NCBI RefSeq assembly: GCF_003351025.1
Contig: NZ_QPCG01000007.1
Coordinates: forward strand, 186,001 to 250,000
DNA length: 64,000 nt
Reading direction: 5' to 3'
From: Mucilaginibacter endophyticus
GTDB lineage: Bacteria > Bacteroidota > Bacteroidia > Sphingobacteriales > Sphingobacteriaceae
Below, piece by piece: positions 51,867 through 59,081 of this stretch; the first letter of the stretch is position 1; each line of letters opens with the position of its first letter. A program made the translations under genes and the position numbers. A model generated the notes under the pieces. That model was given only the letters and a program-made list of their open reading frames with translations, was not told the DNA's origin and did not search any database.

Positions 51867-52916
51867 GTTTCTCATCTTTGATAGCTTGTCGATATCAAGG
51901 ATGGTGATTACGCTGCCTTTTTTATCTATCAGGCCTTCATCTTTAAAATCGGATAGTGTACGGCTAACCGTTTCTGTAGCCATGCCTGCCATAGCGGCTA
52001 AATCTTCTCGCGATATTTTAAAGCTGTCAATAGCGCTGGTATATTGTTTATGGAGGCGCAGCATAGCCTCGGCCATTCTTTTTCTGACGGAGTGATAGGC
52101 CAGTTGCAGCAACTGTTCTTCCTTATCGCGGATGTTATTGGCAAGCAGCCTGATAAATTCGCGTCCAACCTCGGGGTATAAATTCAATAGCTCATCCAGC
52201 TGGTCTTTAGGGATAAGGCATAGTAAACTATCTTCCAGGGCTGTGGCAGTTTCGCTATAGGTTTCGTTTGATAGCAGGGAGTGGATACCCAGATATTCGT
52301 CGGCAGTATAAATTCCGGTCATCAGTTCACGGCCATCCTCGGCCATTTTTACGGTTTTTATCCTTCCTTTTATTACCAGATAAAGGCCGTTACCTTTATC
52401 GCCCTCATAATAAATTACCTGGTTTTTCTTGAATTGGCGGGCGCGCCGTTCTTCGATGATGCGTTTTAATTCGGCCAGACCTTTGTTTTTAGATAACAGC
52501 TGGTTTAAATTATCGAGAGAGCGGCTGTAAAAGATCTGTTGGGCCTCTTTCTTTTTGAGCCGGCTTTCAACCGCGCTCAGTAGTTCCATGTCATCAAACG
52601 GCTTGGTAAGGTAATCGTCGGCACCCATTTCCATGCCTTTGCGTAGGTCAACGCGCTCGGCTTTGGCGGTTAAAAATATAAAGGGGATAGCAGCCGTGAC
52701 CGGGTTTTTATTCAGCATATATAATACACCATATCCATCCAGCTCAGGCATCATGATATCGCACAAAATAACGTCCGGAATGTTTTTCAAAGCCAGGTCG
52801 ACCCCGGTGCGACCGTTGCTGGCTTCAAATACGCTGTAGCCGGCAAGTTCCAGTATTTCAACTACATTTTCGCGGATATCGTTGTTATCTTCAATAATAA
52901 GTATCTTTTTGCTCAT
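51864..52916 (-). CDS. Response regulator with receiver and FNR/FixK-type DNA-binding half
   Basis: A 350-residue fusion. Residues 1-120: receiver domain with acidic pair E9/D10, phospho-acceptor D53 and K105 in T-K-P-F. Residues about 150-265: cyclic-nucleotide-binding-like domain. Residues about 270-345: Crp/Fnr helix-turn-helix with recognition helix M-A-T-E-T-V-S-R (E315, S318, R319), the E-xx-S-R pattern that reads TTGAT in FNR. It lacks the FNR cluster cysteines (only C52 and C233), so oxygen sensing must come from a partner. Its start overlaps the kinase stop by four bases. In Fix terms it is FixJ receiver plus FixK output. Confidence 0.93.
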   Translation of the reverse strand: MSKKILIIEDNNDIRENVVEILELAGYSVFEASNGRTGVDLALKNIPDVILCDIMMPELDGYGVLYMLNKNPVTAAIPFIFLTAKAERVDLRKGMEMGADDYLTKPFDDMELLSAVESRLKKKEAQQIFYSRSLDNLNQLLSKNKGLAELKRIIEERRARQFKKNQVIYYEGDKGNGLYLVIKGRIKTVKMAEDGRELMTGIYTADEYLGIHSLLSNETYSETATALEDSLLCLIPKDQLDELLNLYPEVGREFIRLLANNIRDKEEQLLQLAYHSVRKRMAEAMLRLHKQYTSAIDSFKISREDLAAMAGMATETVSRTLSDFKDEGLIDKKGSVITILDIDKLSKMRN

Positions 52917-54100
52917 TGTTCGGGAAATGAAATGGTGAATATAGTGCCCTTGTTAACGCTGCTTTTAAACGCGACGCTGCCATTCATGAGGTGGGCATAG
53001 CGGGCAACAATGTTTAAGCCTAAGCCGGTGCCGGGAATATTGCCCGTGTTGTGCGCCCTGAAGAAAGCTTCAAATAAATGCTTCTGATCGGTTTCGGGGA
53101 TGCCTATGCCGTTATCTTTTACGGTAATGATGCAGCCGTTTTTGCCAATCTCGGTATTAAACTCAATAAAAGTGTTTTCGCCCGAGTATTTGATGGCGTT
53201 GGCAATGAGGTTGATAATGCAGTTTTTGAGGAGGTTTAAATCAAGGTTAACCCTGCTGTTGCTGCCGGTGTGCTGGTAGATGATGTTCTGGTCTTTTTTG
53301 GCTATCAACTGCATTTCCTCCGTGATCTCTTCTGCCAGCTTTACCAGGTCAAAAGATGTTAGGGAAGGCTCAACACGCCCGGCTTCAAGTTTTTCGTGCG
53401 ACAGGAAATCATTCAATATCGTGGTAAGATTACCAACAGCGTTTTTGATCTTGTTGACGTGTTTACTGATGTTTTGACTTTGCAAATGCCCCGCGTATCG
53501 TTCAATGAGTGAGGCAGATAGTTGCACAGCACTTAAAGGCGTACGAAACTCGTGCGATGCCATCGATACAAAACGGCTTTTTAACTGTCCTAACTCCTTT
53601 TCTTTTTCGAGCGAAATGCTGACTTCCTCTTTAGCTTGCTGAAGTTCTTTTACGGAGAGTTGGAGTGATTGTGTACGTTCATGTACTTCATCTTCCAGGT
53701 GTGACGCATAATCCTTTAGCTGTTCTTCTGCTTCCTTTTCGCGGCTGATATCGTGTATAAAGCCGGTGTATATTTTGCGCCCCGAGTATTTTACCTCGCT
53801 TACCGCAAGGCGGAAAGGGAATTGTGAACCATCTTTTCGCAATCCCGTAACCTCACGGCCAATACCTATAATGTGTGCCCGCCCGGTGTTCTGGTACCTG
53901 TTGATGTATTCATCGTGATTGTTCCTATCTGGTGGGGGCATCAGCATGGATACGTTTTTGCCGGTTACTTCGGCAGGGGTATACTGAAATAGTTTACATG
54001 CAGAAGGGTTGATCGATTCGATCAACCCTCTTTCATCAATTGTTATGATACCATCAATAGCGTTTTCGATGATCGCATTCAGTAATGCTGCACTTTCCAT
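52913..54100 (-). CDS. Soluble FixL-like PAS sensor histidine kinase
   Basis: A 395-residue kinase without membrane segments. The N-terminal PAS domain (residues 1-120) keeps the FixL haem-pocket context: N-N-H62-D-E-Y in the proximal helix and H76-I-I-G-I-G-R82-E-V-T-G, matching the FixL H-D-x-Y and H-I-I-G-I-G-R segments including the oxygen-responsive arginine. A coiled-coil follows, then HisKA with H183 in A-S-H-E-F-R-T-P and HATPase with N-box, G1 (D-N-G-I-G-I) and G2 (G-T-G-L-G-L). Predicted role: autophosphorylation controlled by oxygen on haem, passing phosphate to the overlapping downstream regulator. Confidence 0.92.
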   Translation of the reverse strand: MESAALLNAIIENAIDGIITIDERGLIESINPSACKLFQYTPAEVTGKNVSMLMPPPDRNNHDEYINRYQNTGRAHIIGIGREVTGLRKDGSQFPFRLAVSEVKYSGRKIYTGFIHDISREKEAEEQLKDYASHLEDEVHERTQSLQLSVKELQQAKEEVSISLEKEKELGQLKSRFVSMASHEFRTPLSAVQLSASLIERYAGHLQSQNISKHVNKIKNAVGNLTTILNDFLSHEKLEAGRVEPSLTSFDLVKLAEEITEEMQLIAKKDQNIIYQHTGSNSRVNLDLNLLKNCIINLIANAIKYSGENTFIEFNTEIGKNGCIITVKDNGIGIPETDQKHLFEAFFRAHNTGNIPGTGLGLNIVARYAHLMNGSVAFKSSVNKGTIFTISFPEQ

Positions 54101-54130
54101 ATTAAACCCATCGCCATTTTATGTGGCAAA

Positions 54131-54195
54131 CAAATATCCGTACCCAATGCAAAGTGGAGCATAATCACCTTCAGTTTAAAAAGTGATATTGATCA
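54131..54195 (-). promoter_or_regulatory. FNR/FixK-type box and -7 box of the sensor/regulator operon
   Basis: TGATattgATCA at 54184-54195 (preceded by AAAAAG, followed by TTTTTT) and GATATTTG at 54138-54131; spacing 51.5 bp. It suggests autoregulation of the kinase and regulator genes. Confidence 0.7.
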
Positions 54196-54234
54196 TTTTT
54201 TAAACTGAAGGGTTTACTTATAGATGGCCTGATC

Positions 54235-54609
54235 TTAGGCCCATTCGGTAGTGAATTGTTCAAATTCCGATGTTAATTCGTTTACCGATTGCTGTTGCGC
54301 TAAACATTCCTGATTTAAGACTTCGAAGATTTTTAAAGTTTTGTCAACGGAGTCTTCATCCGCAGCGTCCACTGCCAACCGGTTCAGGTTTTCGCGGATC
54401 CGGTTTCTTAATTTGTCGATATGATTTTTGCGGGCAATTAGCACGGCCTTAAAATGCTCCGCCCTTTTTAAAAGATCCTTATCCGCACTGTCCTCTGTTA
54501 CTTCGTCCAACTGCTCTTGTATGAGAAATAACTCAAAATGATAAAAATCAAGCCTCCGCAGCCATTCCTGGTGAAGAGGAGTGGTTTGTTTTATGTTGAT
54601 TTGTTCCAT
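54235..54609 (-). CDS. Small coiled-coil protein of unknown function
   Basis: A 124-residue charged, helical protein with no signal or membrane segment; heptad-like stretches cover about residues 20-75 and 85-115. I recognise no family. The start is the ATG at 54609: an earlier GTG at 54657 lies inside the FNR-type palindrome. It sits between ompW and the kinase on the same strand and carries an FNR-type box just upstream, so it is probably made under low oxygen. Confidence 0.7.
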   Translation of the reverse strand: MEQINIKQTTPLHQEWLRRLDFYHFELFLIQEQLDEVTEDSADKDLLKRAEHFKAVLIARKNHIDKLRNRIRENLNRLAVDAADEDSVDKTLKIFEVLNQECLAQQQSVNELTSEFEQFTTEWA

Positions 54610-54644
54610 GCCATAAGAGTAGTGATCACATCGCTTAAAAAAAA

Positions 54645-54656
54645 TGACTTTCGTCA
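54645..54656 (-). promoter_or_regulatory. FNR/FixK-type box before the small coiled-coil gene
   Basis: TGACtttcGTCA, perfect half-sites, flanked by long A- and T-runs. A weak TACTCTTA lies 29.5 bp away, but it would start the transcript almost at the ATG, so the promoter arrangement here is uncertain. Confidence 0.55.
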
Positions 54657-54760
54657 CCTTTTTTATTGATTGATATCATAAAGCGGAACTGAGTGCTTGT
54701 AAAATAACCAGGAGATCGCTGCCTGGCTATTTTGAAATTGTGGTATCGTGTTGAAAATTA

Positions 54761-55453
54761 TTACTTTACCCGGTATCCAACTCCAATGCCAACTACCCAG
54801 GGCCTTATTTTAACATCTGCACCAATGTTTTTCAATACCGGCTCAAGCGATTGATTACCGGCTGGTGTAATGTTTGCCGCGTTTACGGTTGCATTAGTGC
54901 TCAGGAAAAGTTTCTTCACATCTATATTCAGGAATACGGTTTTAGTAATGTCGTAATCAATACCTGCCTGCGTTGCAAACGAAAGCTTATTTTGATAATC
55001 TATCGCCTGTACAACCGGGCCTTTATCGGCATTATAAAATATCGTATAATTTGCACCCGCGCCTATGTAAGGTTTAAATGCTGTACCGGTTGGCAAATGG
55101 TATTGTAAAGTAAGGGTGGGTGGAAGCAACCAAACTTTGCCAAGGTTAATGTCTGCCGAAGAACTGCCGCCTATAGCTGTAAGGTTTGATCCCTGCGTTT
55201 TTACTTTATGCTTTGATGTGCCAAGGATCAGTTCGGCCGAGAAGTTTTTACCAAAGAAGTAAGTGATATCCAACTCGGGTACGTACGCGTTGCTTATATT
55301 GATATCGCCATCTATAACGCCAATTTTGGCGCTTTCCTGGGGTAATATACCTATTGCCCTCACGCGGATATCCCATTCATTTTTCTGTTGGGCTAAGCCA
55401 TTAAACGCACTAAACAGGCATAGCGCCAACATACATAGTTTTAAAGTTTTCAT
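54761..55453 (-). CDS. ompW: OmpW family outer membrane protein
   Basis: A 230-residue eight-stranded barrel. The signal peptide ends near G-L-A-Q-Q; the mature protein begins with W-D-I-R-V-R-A-I-G-I-L-P, then Y-F-F-G-K-N-F-S-A-E-L-I-L and W-L-L-P-P-T-L-T-L-Q-Y-H-L, typical OmpW segments, ending G-V-G-Y-R-V-K. OmpW forms a narrow hydrophobic channel and is oxygen-regulated in enterobacteria. Start 55453 is chosen because the predicted promoter lies just upstream. Confidence 0.92.
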   Translation of the reverse strand: MKTLKLCMLALCLFSAFNGLAQQKNEWDIRVRAIGILPQESAKIGVIDGDINISNAYVPELDITYFFGKNFSAELILGTSKHKVKTQGSNLTAIGGSSSADINLGKVWLLPPTLTLQYHLPTGTAFKPYIGAGANYTIFYNADKGPVVQAIDYQNKLSFATQAGIDYDITKTVFLNIDVKKLFLSTNATVNAANITPAGNQSLEPVLKNIGADVKIRPWVVGIGVGYRVK

Positions 55454-55476
55454 AATATATGGATTTGAATTATGCC

Positions 55477-55542
55477 CCAAAACTATAGCTGGTGTTTAGT
55501 CCGGTACATGATGGCAAACAAGCTGTTTGCTGATTATTGTCA
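55477..55542 (-). promoter_or_regulatory. FNR/FixK-type box and -7 box of ompW
   Basis: TGATtattGTCA at 55531-55542 and a perfect TAGTTTTG at 55484-55477; spacing 52.5 bp, one more than at the other long-spacing promoters. Confidence 0.65.
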
Positions 55543-55680
55543 TTGCCATACTGCATGAAAATGTGACCGGGTAAAATGCGTATCAAACAATGATAAAGGT
55601 TATGTACTTAAGCGATTCTGATCATATACTCATTAATATGTTTAGTCTAAACTTACAGCCTTGATTTAGTTAGTTTATTT

Positions 55681-56037
55681 ATGATCATTTACCAACATTT
55701 TACATTTGATGCAGCGCATTTTTTACCGCATGTTCCCGAGGGTCACAAGTGCCGTAATTTGCATGGCCACACTTATCACCTCACACTTTATATTGCCGGC
55801 GATGTGCTGGAACAAGAGGGCTGGATCCTGGATTTTTCTGACTTGAAAGCAATTGTAGCACCTGTTATTGGCATGCTTGATCATACGCTTTTGAATAATA
55901 TTGAGGGGCTCGAAAACCCAACGGCCGAACTTTTGGCCACCTGGATCTGGAAAAAAGTAAAGCCTTTACTACCAGGGCTGAAGAAGATAGAACTTAAAGA
56001 AACACCGTCATCAGGTGTGATTTATGAGGGCGAATAG
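55681..56037 (+). CDS. queD: 6-carboxy-5,6,7,8-tetrahydropterin synthase (QueD family)
   Basis: A 118-residue PTPS/QueD enzyme of queuosine precursor synthesis. Zinc ligands are H13 (F-D-A-A-H-F) and H28/H30 (L-H-G-H-T-Y), the catalytic cysteine is C24 (H-K-C-R-N), and the D-F-S-D-L-K motif and C-terminal E-T-P-S-S are conserved. The other queuosine genes are not in this window. The spacer before it has TTAGTTTA close to the ATG but no FNR-type box. Confidence 0.93.
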   Translation: MIIYQHFTFDAAHFLPHVPEGHKCRNLHGHTYHLTLYIAGDVLEQEGWILDFSDLKAIVAPVIGMLDHTLLNNIEGLENPTAELLATWIWKKVKPLLPGLKKIELKETPSSGVIYEGE

Positions 56038-56118
56038 ATCTGATTAAGTTGTTTGATAGGAATACCCGGTATTTTATTGTTATACAGCTTGTTTTGGGTT
56101 TTTAATCACGTAGATAGA

Positions 56119-56161
56119 TGACGATGGTCATTATTTTTAGCCCTGTAAACAGGCAGTTTTG
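56119..56161 (+). promoter_or_regulatory. FNR/FixK-type box and -7 box of the universal stress protein gene
   Basis: TGACgatgGTCA at 56119-56130 and CAGTTTTG at 56154-56161, identical to the -7 box of ccoI; spacing 29.5 bp, that is 22 bp (two turns) shorter than at the other promoters, as expected for a class II activator position near -41.5. Confidence 0.75.
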
Positions 56162-56188
56162 TAGTGTAAAACATTCAACACTCAAAAC

Positions 56189-57046
56189 ATGAAAACACTG
56201 CTTGTTACCACCGATTTTTCAGCCAATGCAAAGCATGCTGCTGAATATGGCTATAAACTTGCCAAACAGATCAAAGCTAACATGGTACTATGTAACGCGG
56301 TTATCGTACCTGCCGAGATGCCGCAAGCGGGCGCCGTAGTATGGCCAATGGATGACCTTGAATTGTTATTGGGGGATAGTACTATCGGCCTTGAAAGTTT
56401 AAAAGCCGACTTGGAAAAGGCTGCTAATACTAACGGGTTTATACCTGAAATTACAATCAAAAATGAACCGGGAATTTTAGCTGATGTTGTGGAAAGCTAT
56501 GCGAAAGGCCAATCGGTTGATTTGGTGGTAATGGGCACTCATGGCGAAGGGATGAGTAGCTTTTTATTAGGCAACCACTGCAAAAACATGATAGCAAATA
56601 CCACCAGGCCGTTAATGCTTATTTCTCCCGATACTCAATTTGTTCCCTTGAAAAAAATAGCTTTCGCAACAGATTTTGCTGATCCGGAGAATGATATACA
56701 GAGCTTGTTTCATTTGATTCCGCTCGCCAAAATTTTAGGTGCCGAAATTTTGCTTACTCATATTTATGATGGTGAAGAACTCACCGCTGAGTTGAAAAAG
56801 ACCATCTCGGATTTCATGACCCAGGTATCCAACAAAGCGAATTACCCGCACATATATTATCGCAGTGTACGGAACAGCAAGGTTGAAGCTGGTTTAAGCT
56901 GGCTTTGTGAACACGGGCAGGTGGATATGCTTGTAATGGTGCACAGACCTCATATCTTCGTTTACCGCTTGCTGAAAAGCAGCCACAGTGAAAAAATGGC
57001 CGGTCGTATCGCTATTCCGCTATTGGTTTTCCCTGCTGTGAAATAG
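56189..57046 (+). CDS. Tandem-domain universal stress protein
   Basis: A 285-residue cytoplasmic protein with two UspA domains (about residues 1-145 and 150-285). The first has the ATP-binding signature M-G-T-H-G-E-G followed by G-N and N-T-T-R-P; the second has weaker conservation (M-V-H-R-P-H, K-M-A-G-R-I). Such proteins are common in hypoxia regulons. Its promoter carries an FNR-type box and it is followed by a strong terminator. Confidence 0.93.
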   Translation: MKTLLVTTDFSANAKHAAEYGYKLAKQIKANMVLCNAVIVPAEMPQAGAVVWPMDDLELLLGDSTIGLESLKADLEKAANTNGFIPEITIKNEPGILADVVESYAKGQSVDLVVMGTHGEGMSSFLLGNHCKNMIANTTRPLMLISPDTQFVPLKKIAFATDFADPENDIQSLFHLIPLAKILGAEILLTHIYDGEELTAELKKTISDFMTQVSNKANYPHIYYRSVRNSKVEAGLSWLCEHGQVDMLVMVHRPHIFVYRLLKSSHSEKMAGRIAIPLLVFPAVK

Positions 57047-57065
57047 ACTGTTTTTAAAAAGCGAT

Positions 57066-57125
57066 CCGGCTGCAGTTATACCCCCCGTGTTTTGAAAAGG
57101 TATAATTACAGCCGGTTTGTTTTTA
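57066..57125. terminator. Terminator between the stress protein and Ohr genes
   Basis: A 17-position stem (CCGGCTGCAGTTATACC with GGTATAATTACAGCCGG, two mismatches), a 16-nt loop and a T-rich tail (TTTGTTTTT) on the plus strand. An opposite T-run (CTTTTTAAA) lets it also serve the convergent gene ending at 57145. Confidence 0.85.
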
Positions 57126-57144
57126 TAGCCTTGTTCCGATCTTA

Positions 57145-57615
57145 TCAGAAAGAAACATTAATTAAAACGTTGATATTACCGCGTGTAGCCTTTGAATAAG
57201 GGCAGGTTTGATGCGCAGCTTCAACCACTGCTTTCGCCTGGTCTGCTGTAAGGCCGGGAAGATAAACATGCAAACGCGCCTGAAGGTTGAAAGCAAGGTT
57301 GCTTCCCTCGCCGTTTGTGGCCAGGTCAATTTCTGCTTCAACGGTAGTATCAGCCGGAAGCGGGATTTGCAAGCCCGCCGCATTGCGCCTCATAGCACCA
57401 ATAAAACAAGCCGACCAGCCGGCAGCAAATAGCTGCTCGGGATTAGTCCCGCGGCCTTGCCCTCCCGGAGTAGACAGACTGATATCCAAACGGCCATCGG
57501 TGCTTTTTGAGGTGCCTTCGCGGCCGCCGGTTGTTTTTACTTTGCCTGTATATAATACTTTATCCGCAACAATCTGCGCGTTATTGGTTACATCAATTAC
57601 TATTACTGGTTCCAT
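57145..57615 (-). CDS. Organic hydroperoxide reductase, Ohr/OsmC family
   Basis: A 156-residue thiol peroxidase detoxifying organic hydroperoxides. Active-site cysteines are C70 (G-W-S-A-C-F) and C138 (H-Q-T-C-P-Y-S-K), with the N-terminal G-R-E-G arginine. Slightly longer than the usual 140 residues because of an N-terminal extension (M-E-P-V-I-V-I-D-V). It lies 30 bp downstream of the hydrolase gene, probably in one operon. Confidence 0.93.
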   Translation of the reverse strand: MEPVIVIDVTNNAQIVADKVLYTGKVKTTGGREGTSKSTDGRLDISLSTPGGQGRGTNPEQLFAAGWSACFIGAMRRNAAGLQIPLPADTTVEAEIDLATNGEGSNLAFNLQARLHVYLPGLTADQAKAVVEAAHQTCPYSKATRGNINVLINVSF

Positions 57616-57645
57616 TTTATTTAGGGAATTTTGAGAGGTATTGAA

Positions 57646-58701
57646 TTATTTAGTAAAGCTTTCGGCTTCAATTATCGCGTCAGCAAAAGCTTTAGGGGCT
57701 TCCTGCGGAAGATTGTGGCCGATACCACCGGTAATGGTATGGTGTGCATATTTGCCTTTAAACCTGATAGCATAATCAGCAGGCTGAGGATGTGGGGCGC
57801 CGTTTGCATCGCCTTCAAGTGTTACCGTTGGTACGGTTATAGGAGGGGCCATGGCCAGTTTCTTTTCAAGCTCGTCGTATTTTGCTTCACCTTCGGCAAG
57901 GCCCAGGCGCCAGCGGTAATTATGTATCACAATGGCAACGTGATCAGGATTGTCAAATGCCGGAACTGAGCGCTCAAATTCGGCGTCGCTGAATTTCCAT
58001 TTAGGTGAAGCCGTTTCCCAGATCAGCCTGTTAAAATCGCGCCTGTTGGCTTCATAGCCCGCGCGGCCACGTTCGGTGCTAAAATAAAACTGGTACCACC
58101 ATGATAGTTCTGCCTTTGGAGGCAATGGTTTTTTGTTTGCTTCCTGGCTACCTATCAGATAACCACTTACAGATACCAAAGCTTTACAACGCTCTGGCCA
58201 TAAGGCTGCCATGATATCGGCTGTGCGCGCGCCCCAGTCAAACCCACCAATAATCGCGCTATCTATTTTCAGGGCATCCATCAGTTCGATGATATCGGTA
58301 GCTAATGCTGCCTGTTGCCCGTTTCTGAATGTTTGTGCCGAAAGGAATTGTGTTGTACCATGGCCGCGCAAATGAGGGACAATTACACGGTAACCTGCTT
58401 TGGCAAGTATTGCAGATACCTCAACATAACTATGTATATCATAAGGCCAGCCATGAAGTAATATTACGGGTTGTCCGTTAGCCGGGCCGCTTTCGGCATA
58501 ACCGATGTCAAGCAGGCTGGTTTTTACCTGTTTAATGGTATCAAAAGTGCTGTTAGAAAAAGCAGTATCTTGTTGTGCCGACGAATTAGTATTCCTGGTT
58601 TCAGCTTTCAATAATCCGAAGCCACCAAATTCTGCTGCGGCAACGGTTAGCGCGGTGATACTAAGAAAGCGGCGGCGACTGAAGTTTGTTTTGTTTTCCA
58701 T
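57646..58701 (-). CDS. Exported alpha/beta hydrolase, epoxide-hydrolase-like
   Basis: A 351-residue protein with a twin-arginine-like leader (S-R-R-R-F-L-S) and hydrophobic segment. The hydrolase core has H-G-W-P (residues 83-86, oxyanion hole), an aspartate nucleophile D155 in G-G-F-D-W-G-A, and a late G-I-G-H-N-L-P histidine. An Asp nucleophile in G-x-D-W-G points to epoxide hydrolase or haloalkane dehalogenase relatives rather than serine esterases. The substrate is unknown. Confidence 0.88.
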   Translation of the reverse strand: MENKTNFSRRRFLSITALTVAAAEFGGFGLLKAETRNTNSSAQQDTAFSNSTFDTIKQVKTSLLDIGYAESGPANGQPVILLHGWPYDIHSYVEVSAILAKAGYRVIVPHLRGHGTTQFLSAQTFRNGQQAALATDIIELMDALKIDSAIIGGFDWGARTADIMAALWPERCKALVSVSGYLIGSQEANKKPLPPKAELSWWYQFYFSTERGRAGYEANRRDFNRLIWETASPKWKFSDAEFERSVPAFDNPDHVAIVIHNYRWRLGLAEGEAKYDELEKKLAMAPPITVPTVTLEGDANGAPHPQPADYAIRFKGKYAHHTITGGIGHNLPQEAPKAFADAIIEAESFTK

Positions 58702-59081
58702 GATAAATATCGTTTTAAGTATGCTGTTCTGTTGTTTTTGATTGTTTGTTATAACAAAATTATATCACCATAACTGATATCGGAACGACAGATGCTATGA
58801 ACCAGACAGATCAGAGTTTCAATTAGACATTTTTACTGATGGATTAATTTTTGCGGTTTTTTTTGCCGCTCACAGGGACGCATTTATTGATAAGAAAAAT
58901 TAGAATTGTGATCTCGAATACAAAAGGCGATAGATGATCCGGGTACACTCGTCGGTCCAATTAAGTAAGTATTAATATTGTAACATGTATGTTACCTTAG
59001 GTGTTTATTTAGTACTATAGATATACTTGTTTATAGTATTTTTTTGTAAAAACCTAACTTTAGCAGGTCACTTAACGTGCG
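58702..59081. other. Divergent spacer before the CHASE3 kinase gene
   Basis: A 380-bp AT-rich region between divergent genes. The inverted repeat GTAACAT-GT-ATGTTAC at 58980-58995 is operator-like. No small gene, RNA gene or FNR-type box was seen. Confidence 0.5.

Noticed and set aside
54610..54657. GTG start extending the small coiled-coil protein
   Set aside because: The start overlaps the FNR-type palindrome, and the extension is encoded by its flanking A/T-run.
55615..55630. TGATCA palindrome before queD as a regulator site
   Set aside because: It lacks the four-base spacer of the other sites and A/T-run flanks; palindromic TGATCA is frequent by chance.
56061..56078. AATACCCGGTATT as terminator of queD
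   Set aside because: The loop would be too small and the stem short; no reliable T-run follows.
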